Positions 7,393 through 12,663 of a stretch of DNA of 15,476 nucleotides are shown one piece after another. The notes under the pieces are model-generated. The model did not search any database. It was given only the letters and a program-made list of their open reading frames with translations, and was not told where the DNA came from. Numbering within the stretch: position 1 is the first letter of the stretch; every line of letters begins with the position of its first letter. Made by a program: the position numbers and the translations under genes. Source of the DNA: Burkholderiales bacterium (GTDB lineage Bacteria > Pseudomonadota > Gammaproteobacteria > Burkholderiales > CAIKXV01); NCBI GenBank assembly GCA_019751575.1, contig JAIENF010000140.1, forward strand, positions 1 to 15,476. The letters are read 5' to 3'.

Positions 7393-7710
7393 GTGAGTTC
7401 GCTGGCCGTCTGGTACGACGTCGTCGTCGTGCTCAAGGCGGTCGCCGAGATCGCCGGGCTCGCGCTGCTCGGCCAGGGCGTGCTGGCGCTGCTGGCGGGG
7501 CCTTCCCGGGAGACGAATGTCTTCTACCGGGTGCTCGCGGTGATGACCTCGCCGGTCACGAAGGCGACGCGGTTCGTCACCCCGAGGTTCGTCGTCGATG
7601 CCCATATCGGCCTGGCCGCGTTCGCGCTGGTGGTGATGGCCTGGATCATGTGCTACGTCGCCAAGGTCTATCTGGTGCTGCGCATCGCGAGCGAAACGCT
7701 TCCGGGCTGA
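7393..7710 (+). CDS. Small two-helix inner-membrane protein, function unknown
   Basis: The protein has 105 residues from a GTG at 7393, preceded by a G-rich run; no good ATG is available. Two hydrophobic helices are clear, at about residues 15-36 and 72-92. They are joined by a basic loop containing G-P-S-R-E-T-N-V-F-Y and S-P-V-T-K-A-T-R-F-V-T-P-R. The loop recalls the helix-loop pattern of YggT-type proteins and of uncharacterised betaproteobacterial membrane proteins, but I cannot assign it to a named family with confidence. It starts 31 bases after the solute-binding protein and is probably cotranscribed with it. It is too short to be a TctB subunit, which normally has about four membrane helices. 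Confidence 0.7.
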   Translation: MSSLAVWYDVVVVLKAVAEIAGLALLGQGVLALLAGPSRETNVFYRVLAVMTSPVTKATRFVTPRFVVDAHIGLAAFALVVMAWIMCYVAKVYLVLRIASETLPG

Positions 7711-7745
7711 CCGCCCGCGCGGGCACGAGGTATCGGTCATCTGTG

Positions 7746-7831
7746 GCCATAAATGTCCCGTCAGTGACGTCGCCTGCCGGTCATTTATGTCAGACAAAGT
7801 GCCATAAAGGCCTTGGCATGTCCGCGCGGAC
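7746..7831. promoter_or_regulatory. Cluster of CATAAA-type boxes and a 12-bp palindrome, possible operator region
   Basis: CATAAATG at 7748-7755 and its exact reverse complement CATTTATG at 7782-7789 form an inverted repeat with a 26-base spacer. GCCATAAA occurs at 7746-7753 and again at 7801-7808, 55 bases apart. A perfect palindrome, GTCCGCGCGGAC, lies at 7820-7831, inside the spacer of the promoter-like pair. The position ahead of a transporter operon fits regulator binding sites, but no known regulator consensus is recognised. Confidence 0.4.
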
Positions 7832-7841
7832 TCGTTAACCT
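7813..7841 (+). promoter_or_regulatory. Possible sigma-70 promoter of the DUF4212-symporter operon
   Basis: TTGGCA at 7813-7818 matches five of six bases of the -35 consensus. It is followed after 17 bases by TAACCT (7836-7841), a weak -10 with three matches. It lies about 230 bases ahead of the DUF4212 gene in the AT-richer part of the gap. The -10 is poor, so this is only a candidate. Confidence 0.28.
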
Positions 7842-8068
7842 CCTAATCGTGGCTTCATAAAGCGACCCTGCAACACCGCGAAAGACGGATGAAGCAGGTG
7901 CTGTTCGTGCCCGGGGGGCACGCCAGCCTTGGAGGAACAGTGGGTTCCCGGCGCATCGGCAGCGTCCGGTGCCCGGAACAACAATGCGCATCCGGCCGCC
8001 GGCAGCGTGGCGTGCGCGCATTCGCACAGCCGAAAAAGGCAACTCGTCGTTCACAGGAGGGGGAAACC

Positions 8069-8335
8069 ATGCAACTCACCCAGCGTCATGAGGAATACTG
8101 GAGCCGGAACCTCAGGATCACCGCGATCCTGCTGGCGATCTGGTTCGTCGTCACGTTCGTCGCCAGCTACTTTGCGCGCGAACTGAACGAGATCGTCATC
8201 TTCGGCTTCCCGCTCGGCTTCTACATGGGTGCCCAGGGCGCGCTGATCGTGTACGTGGTGATCATCGGCTACTACGCCTGGTACATGAACCGCCTCGACA
8301 AGGAGTACGGCGTGTCGGAAGGAGACGAAGAATGA
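8069..8335 (+). CDS. DUF4212 small membrane subunit paired with a sodium:solute symporter
   Basis: The protein has 88 residues from the ATG at 8069. The strong purine-rich ribosome site AGGAGGGGG (8055-8063) settles this start over in-frame codons further upstream. It has two membrane helices at about 17-35 and 51-71, with the characteristic F-G-F-P-L-G-F-Y-M-G-A-Q-G-A-L-I segment at 45-60 and a short acidic, cytoplasm-type C-terminus. This is the standard form of DUF4212 proteins, which almost always sit directly before a VC_2705-type symporter and are thought to be its accessory subunit. Here the stop overlaps the symporter start by four bases (ATGA), so the two are translationally coupled and probably made in a fixed ratio. 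Confidence 0.93.
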   Translation: MQLTQRHEEYWSRNLRITAILLAIWFVVTFVASYFARELNEIVIFGFPLGFYMGAQGALIVYVVIIGYYAWYMNRLDKEYGVSEGDEE

Positions 8336-10404
8336 GCGACGTTCCCTTCTCGCAGAAGACATTCACCCAGCAGCTGACGAAGTACTACACCTTCTACACC
8401 GGGGGCTTCTTCGTCTTCCTGGTCGGCGTCGCGATACTCGAGTTCATGGGCGTCCCGAACAAGACGCTCGGCTACCTGTTCCTGCTGGCCACCATCGGCC
8501 TGTATGCCGGCATCGGCATCATGAGCCGCACCACCGACCTGTCCGAATACTATGTCGCCGGACGGCGGGTGCCTGCCGTGTTCAACGGCATGGCCACCGG
8601 TTCCGACTGGATGTCCGCCGCCTCGTTCATCGGCATGGCCGGCGGCCTGTACCTGCAGGGCTACGACGGGCTCGCGTTCATCATGGGCTGGACCGGCGGC
8701 TACGTGCTGGTCGCGCTGTTCCTTGCGCCCTACCTGCGCAAGTTCGGCCAGTTCACCATCCCCGACTTCCTCGGCGAACGCTACGGCGGCAACATCGTGC
8801 GCACGATCGGCGTGTTCGCGGCGATCCTCGCGTCCTTCGTCTATGTCGTGGCGCAGATCTACGGCGTCGGCCTGATCACCGCCCGCTTCACCGGCCTCGA
8901 GTTCGGCGTCGGCGTGTTCGTCGGCCTGCTCGGCATCCTGGTCTGTTCGTTCCTCGGCGGCATGCGCGCGGTGACCTGGACCCAGGTCGCGCAGTACATC
9001 ATCCTGATCATCGCCTACATGATCCCGGTGATGATGCTGGCCTACAAGCACACCGGCATCCCGGTGCCGCAGGTGGTCTACGGCACGGTGCTCGAGAAGG
9101 TCACCGAGCGCGAGAAGGTGCTCACCGCCGATCCGAAGGAGCTCGAGGTGCGCGCCATCTTCCGCGAGCGTGCGGCTGCACTCGACGCGCAGATCAAGGG
9201 CCTTCCGGGGTCATGGGAGACCGGTCGTGCCGACCTGGTGAAGAAGGTCGAGGCGCTGAAGGCGTCCAACGCCCCGGCGGAGGCGGTGGCGGCCGCAGAG
9301 AAGGCGCTCGCGGGTTATCCGGCCAGTGCTGCCGCTGCGCGTACCGCGTGGACGGCCGCGCGCAACGCCAACACGGCACGTGCCGCACCGCCCAGGCCGC
9401 ACGCGACGCCGTTCCCGGGCGCCACCGAGGCGGCCCGCGACACCGCGCGGCTCAACTTCCTCGCACTGGTGTTCTGCCTGATGGTTGGCACTGCGGCCCT
9501 CCCGCACATCCTGATGCGCTACTACACGACGCCGTCGGTGAAGGAGGCGCGCCGTTCGGTGTTCTGGTCGCTGTTCTTCATCTTCCTGCTCTACTTCACC
9601 GCGCCGGCGCTGGCGGTTCTGGCCAAGTTCGACATCTACACGCTGCTCGTCGGTGACAGTTTCTCCGACCTGCCGGCCTGGGTGGCGGCGTGGAGCAAGG
9701 TCGATCCGAGGCTGCTGTCGGTGGTCGACGTCAACATGGACGGCATCGTGCAACTGGCCGAGATCACCCTCGGGCAGGACGTGATCGTGCTGGCGACGCC
9801 CGAGATCGTGGGCCTGCCGTACGTGATCTCCGGGCTGGTCGCGGCCGGTGGCCTGGCCGCGGCGCTGTCCACGGCGGACGGCCTGCTGCTGACCATCGCC
9901 AACGCGCTCTCGCACGACGTCTACTACAAGATGATCGACCCGAACGCGTCCACCCAGCGTCGCCTGATGATGGCCAAGGGGCTGCTGCTGGTGGTGGCGA
10001 TCATCGCGGCCTACGTGACATCGCTCAACCCGGGGGACATCCTGTTCCTGGTCGGGGCGGCGTTCTCGCTGGCTGCGTCTGCCTTCTTCCCGGCCCTCGT
10101 GCTCGGGGTGTTCTGGAAGCGGGCGAACAAGGCGGGTGCGATCGCGGGCATGCTGACCGGCCTGGCGGTCTGCATGTACTACCAGGTCGCCACGTATCCG
10201 TTCTTCACTGCGATGACCGGCTACAAGATCGACCTCTGGTTCGGCATCGCGCCGATCTCCGCCGGCATCTTCGGCATGCCGGCCGGCATGCTGACGCTGG
10301 TCGTCGTCTCCCTGCTGACCGCGCCGCCTGGCCGTTCGGTACAGGAGATGGTCGAGAACGTGCGCTATCCGGTGCTCGGCAACGAGGTGAAGCAGGGCAC
10401 CTGA
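8332..10404 (+). CDS. Sodium:solute symporter, VC_2705 type (SSS family), with inserted domain and EF-hand-like loop
   Basis: The protein has 690 residues and starts at the ATG overlapping the DUF4212 stop. It is an inner-membrane Na+-coupled transporter of the solute:sodium symporter family, of the kind often annotated as acetate/organic-acid permease-like. Visible family segments are G-R-R-V-P-A-V-F-N-G-M-A-T-G-S-D-W-M-S at 77-95 and A-L-S-T-A-D-G-L-L-L-T-I-A-N-A-L-S-H-D at 511-529, the latter contributing to the sodium site. Roughly a dozen membrane helices are predicted. Residues about 250-372 are a charged and then Ala-rich insertion, probably partly coiled coil, between helices; an insertion here is usual for this subfamily. 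A perfect 12-residue EF-hand-like loop, D-V-N-M-D-G-I-V-Q-L-A-E, lies at 466-477. Substrate is unknown; short carboxylates are most likely by family. An intrinsic terminator follows. Confidence 0.93.
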   Translation: MSDVPFSQKTFTQQLTKYYTFYTGGFFVFLVGVAILEFMGVPNKTLGYLFLLATIGLYAGIGIMSRTTDLSEYYVAGRRVPAVFNGMATGSDWMSAASFIGMAGGLYLQGYDGLAFIMGWTGGYVLVALFLAPYLRKFGQFTIPDFLGERYGGNIVRTIGVFAAILASFVYVVAQIYGVGLITARFTGLEFGVGVFVGLLGILVCSFLGGMRAVTWTQVAQYIILIIAYMIPVMMLAYKHTGIPVPQVVYGTVLEKVTEREKVLTADPKELEVRAIFRERAAALDAQIKGLPGSWETGRADLVKKVEALKASNAPAEAVAAAEKALAGYPASAAAARTAWTAARNANTARAAPPRPHATPFPGATEAARDTARLNFLALVFCLMVGTAALPHILMRYYTTPSVKEARRSVFWSLFFIFLLYFTAPALAVLAKFDIYTLLVGDSFSDLPAWVAAWSKVDPRLLSVVDVNMDGIVQLAEITLGQDVIVLATPEIVGLPYVISGLVAAGGLAAALSTADGLLLTIANALSHDVYYKMIDPNASTQRRLMMAKGLLLVVAIIAAYVTSLNPGDILFLVGAAFSLAASAFFPALVLGVFWKRANKAGAIAGMLTGLAVCMYYQVATYPFFTAMTGYKIDLWFGIAPISAGIFGMPAGMLTLVVVSLLTAPPGRSVQEMVENVRYPVLGNEVKQGT

Positions 10405-10438
10405 CCGCCGCCGCGAGGCGACGTCACCGGCAACAGGG

Positions 10439-10470
10439 GAAGCCCGCTTCGGCGGGCTTCTTCCTTTCCG
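10439..10470 (+). terminator. Intrinsic terminator after the symporter gene
   Basis: A perfect 9-bp stem, GAAGCCCGC (10439-10447) and GCGGGCTTC (10452-10460), closes on a stable TTCG tetraloop and is followed by the pyrimidine run TTCCTTTCC. It lies 35 bases after the symporter stop and separates the transport block from the M7-M8 genes. Confidence 0.88.
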
Positions 10471-10479
10471 GGCCCCGCT

Positions 10480-10508
10480 TTGCCACTTCCGTTCCCGCGT
10501 CATACACT
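10480..10508 (+). promoter_or_regulatory. Predicted sigma-70 promoter for the M7-M8 genes
   Basis: TTGCCA at 10480-10485 (five of six -35 matches) is separated by 17 bases from TACACT at 10503-10508 (four of six -10 matches). It lies directly after the symporter terminator and about 90 bases before the M7 start, exactly where a new transcript should begin. A start near 10515 would place the palindrome at 10556-10580 in the untranslated leader. Confidence 0.5.
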
Positions 10509-10555
10509 TCCGTCGGTCGTACGGCAGCGAAGGGCACGCCGGATGCACGGCGGCA

Positions 10556-10580
10556 CCGATGCATCGACACGATGCATCGG
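10556..10580. promoter_or_regulatory. 25-bp perfect interrupted palindrome, operator or leader hairpin
   Basis: CCGATGCATCG (10556-10566), a three-base centre ACA, then its exact reverse complement CGATGCATCGG (10570-10580). Each arm itself contains the 10-bp palindrome CGATGCATCG, so the site can be read as two identical symmetric half-sites 14 bases apart. It sits downstream of the predicted promoter and before M7. It could bind a dimeric repressor twice, or fold as an 11-bp hairpin in the leader. Confidence 0.5.
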
Positions 10581-10597
10581 CGAGGGGATGGCAGGAC

Positions 10598-11593
10598 ATG
10601 GCGGGAATGCGGGTGGAGACAGCAGGGCGCTCGGCGCGACGGCGGGACAGTCGATGGACAGGGTTCGCCTCGGCTGCGGCCTGCGCCGCCGTCGCATGGC
10701 TGGGCCTGGCGCCGCTGCCGGCGGTGGTCGGGAGCGCCCGCGCCCAGGCGTCCGAGACACCGTCGCCCGGTGGCGTGCCCTACGTGCCGACGCCCTGGCC
10801 GGTGGTCAAGGCGATGCTCGAACTCGCCCAGGTCGGCGAGAAGGATTTCCTGATCGACCTCGGGTCCGGCGATGGCCGCGTCGTGATCGAGGCCGCACGC
10901 ACCCGCGGCGCCCGCGGACTCGGCGTCGAACTCGACCCGGACCTCGTGCAGGTGAGCATCGACGAGGCGCGCCGGCTGGGCGTCGCCGGTCGTGCGCTGT
11001 TCGAGCGCCGGGACCTGTTCGAAACCGACCTCTCGCCGGCGACGGTCGTCACGCTGTACCTCCTGCCACGCCTGCTGCGCGAACTGCAGCCTCGGCTGAT
11101 GCGCTTGCGGCCCGGTACCCGGATCGTGTCGCACGATTTCGGGCTGGGCGACTGGAAACCCGACGCGACGGTGAAGGTCGACATCGCCGACCGGGCGTTC
11201 GGACCTCCGTTCAGCACGCTCTACCTGTGGATCGTGCCGGCCTTCGTCAACGGCACCTGGGAAGGTCGGCTCGATCTCCCGGGGCGCGCAGAGACCTGGC
11301 GGCTCGACCTGCGGCAGAATCACCAGGAACTGGCTGGAAGCCTGCGCATCGGCAACGGCCGCGGCCTGCTCGAGCAGCCGACCCTCTCGGGTGACCGGCT
11401 GGCATTCAGCGCGATCGTCGACGGCCCGGGGGGCCGCCTGCGGCACGCGTTCGACGGACGCGCGGTGGCTGGCCAGCTCACGGGCACCTGGACGGTCAAC
11501 GCGGTGCGTCCCGCCGCATCCGGCGCCGGGCCGGCGTCGTCCGTATCCGTCCATGCCACCGCGCGCCGCACCGAAGCACCGACCCGGCAATGA
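10598..11593 (+). CDS. Exported class I SAM-dependent methyltransferase-like protein, copy M7
   Basis: The protein has 331 residues from the ATG at 10598, with GAGGGG at 10582-10587 ten bases upstream. An in-frame ATG at 10559 lies inside the 25-bp palindrome, and another at 10607 is possible. The N-terminus is basic (A-R-R-R-D-S-R-W) with a hydrophobic core at about 21-45 and a likely cut after A-R-A at 47-49. The mature domain begins V-P-Y-V-P-T-P. Motif I is complete at 87-94 (D-L-G-S-G-D-G-R), E111 ends strand 2, E-R-R-D-L-F-E-T-D at 136-144 follows strand 3, L-Y-L-L-P at 153-157 (then Arg where M6 has Glu), and S-H-D-F-G-L-G-D-W at 178-186. The tail domain (about 208-331) is present but lacks the F-R-P-T-G ending. 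It resembles M6 and M8 more than M2-M5. It begins a new transcript by position. Confidence 0.86.
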   Translation: MAGMRVETAGRSARRRDSRWTGFASAAACAAVAWLGLAPLPAVVGSARAQASETPSPGGVPYVPTPWPVVKAMLELAQVGEKDFLIDLGSGDGRVVIEAARTRGARGLGVELDPDLVQVSIDEARRLGVAGRALFERRDLFETDLSPATVVTLYLLPRLLRELQPRLMRLRPGTRIVSHDFGLGDWKPDATVKVDIADRAFGPPFSTLYLWIVPAFVNGTWEGRLDLPGRAETWRLDLRQNHQELAGSLRIGNGRGLLEQPTLSGDRLAFSAIVDGPGGRLRHAFDGRAVAGQLTGTWTVNAVRPAASGAGPASSVSVHATARRTEAPTRQ

Positions 11594-11628
11594 AGCCACC
11601 CAGCGAGCAACCCGAGGAGACCGGAAGC

Positions 11629-12516
11629 ATGCCAGCAGCTGCAGACCACGATCGATTCTTCGCACGCCGGCGCTGGATGCGCACGGTACTTGCCGGTGGC
11701 GGCACGCTGGCCCTGCCGGCGCTGGCGCAGTCGATGGACCGGCCGCTCGACGTGCCGTTCGTGCCGACCAGCGACGAGACCGTCGACCGCATGCTGCGCA
11801 TGGCCGGCGTCGGCCCGAAGGACTACGTGATCGACCTCGGCTCGGGCGATGGCCGGATCGTGATCACTGCCGCGAAGCAGTTCGGTGCGACGGGCTTCGG
11901 CGTCGAACTGAACACCGAGCGCTGGAAGCTGTCGCTGCGCAACGCCGAGAAGGAGGGCGTGTCCGACCGGGCCACGTTCTACCAGCGCGACCTGTTCGAG
12001 ACCGACCTGTCGAAGGCGACGGTGCTCACGATGTACCTGCTGCCGGCGGTCAACCTGAAGCTTCGTCCGCGCATCCTGGCCCTGCGGCCCGGCACCCGGG
12101 TGGTATCGCACGACTTCGACATGGCCGAGTGGATGCCCGATGCCCGTGCAGACCGGAGCTGGACCCGCGTGTACCTCTGGATCGTGCCGGCCCGGGTCGA
12201 GGGCGAATGGAGCTGGAAGCAGGCGGTGGGCAGGGGGGCGCCTGAGTTCACCATGGAGCTGCGCCAGCAGTTCCAGGTGATCAGCGGCTCCGTGAGGATC
12301 GACAACGAACCGTACTGGCTGACCGATGCCCGGCTGCGCGGCGATGAAATCTCCTTCACCGTGATCGGCGACGCCGGTGGCGTGCGCATCCGGCACGAAT
12401 ACAGCGGGCGCGTGGCCGGCGACGCGATCAAGGGCACGGTACGCATGGTGAACGGCGACAATGCCGCCCCGCAGAGCGCGCCATGGACGGTCGTTCGCGT
12501 GCCGAAGAAGCCCTGA
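11629..12516 (+). CDS. Tat-exported class I SAM-dependent methyltransferase-like protein, copy M8
   Basis: The protein has 295 residues from the ATG at 11629, chosen because GAGGAG (11614-11619) lies nine bases before it. An alternative in-frame ATG at 11590 overlaps the M7 stop by four bases and would add 13 residues. Both readings imply cotranscription with M7. The signal has a twin-arginine stretch, A-R-R-R-W-M-R-T-V-L at 12-21, an Ala/Gly/Leu core, and A-L-A before Q-S-M. The mature part shows D-V-P-F-V-P-T (41-47), motif I at 69-76 (D-L-G-S-G-D-G-R), E93 ending strand 2, Q-R-D-L-F-E-T-D at 119-126, M-Y-L-L-P at 135-139 (followed by Ala) and S-H-D-F-D-M-A-E-W at 160-168. The tail domain (about 182-295) retains L-R-G-D-E-I-S-F and G-R-V-A-G-D-A-I-K-G. 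By motif it should bind cofactor; its substrate is unknown. Confidence 0.87.
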   Translation: MPAAADHDRFFARRRWMRTVLAGGGTLALPALAQSMDRPLDVPFVPTSDETVDRMLRMAGVGPKDYVIDLGSGDGRIVITAAKQFGATGFGVELNTERWKLSLRNAEKEGVSDRATFYQRDLFETDLSKATVLTMYLLPAVNLKLRPRILALRPGTRVVSHDFDMAEWMPDARADRSWTRVYLWIVPARVEGEWSWKQAVGRGAPEFTMELRQQFQVISGSVRIDNEPYWLTDARLRGDEISFTVIGDAGGVRIRHEYSGRVAGDAIKGTVRMVNGDNAAPQSAPWTVVRVPKKP

Positions 12517-12663
12517 TCCCGATCCCGGCCCCGGCTGCGCCGGCCCGGCATTCCTGCCCGGGCGGCGAAGGCGATACCATCGCGCCACCCCCACCCCCCA
12601 AAAACCACCCGGGCAGGGCCGCGCGGCAGCCGCGCGATCCCGCCCACTGACGGAAGGAACGGC

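Larger units (their letters stand above)
7711..8068 (+). promoter_or_regulatory. 358-base non-coding region and leader upstream of the symporter operon
   Basis: No convincing gene lies here, and short frames on both strands lack family-like sequence. Just after the previous stop is a 12-bp palindrome (7713-7724, GCCCGCGCGGGC) without a T-tract. The part at 7741-7862 is visibly less GC-rich than the genes and holds repeated CATAAA-type boxes and a promoter-like pair, listed separately. Downstream is a structured leader, including the 7-bp hairpin CGTGCCC/GGGCACG at 7906-7922. The strong ribosome site AGGAGG at 8055-8060 belongs to the next gene. Confidence 0.5.

Noticed and set aside
7785..8054. 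Minus-strand frame of 89 codons in the symporter leader, and the + strand extension of DUF4212 back to 7889.
   Set aside because: Neither shows membrane helices, motifs or a ribosome site. The AGGAGG at 8055 fixes the DUF4212 start at 8069.
1..12516. Possible mobile element or transposition origin for the paralog expansion.
   Set aside because: No transposase, integrase, terminal inverted repeats, target duplications or tRNA were seen. Base composition looks uniform across the array.
12517..12663. Inverted TGCCCGGG/CCCGGGCA and GC-rich repeats between M8 and the permease, considered as a terminator or promoter.
   Set aside because: The arms are about 45 bases apart with no T-tract after them, and the only -10-like box (TACCAT at 12575-12580) has no fitting -35.
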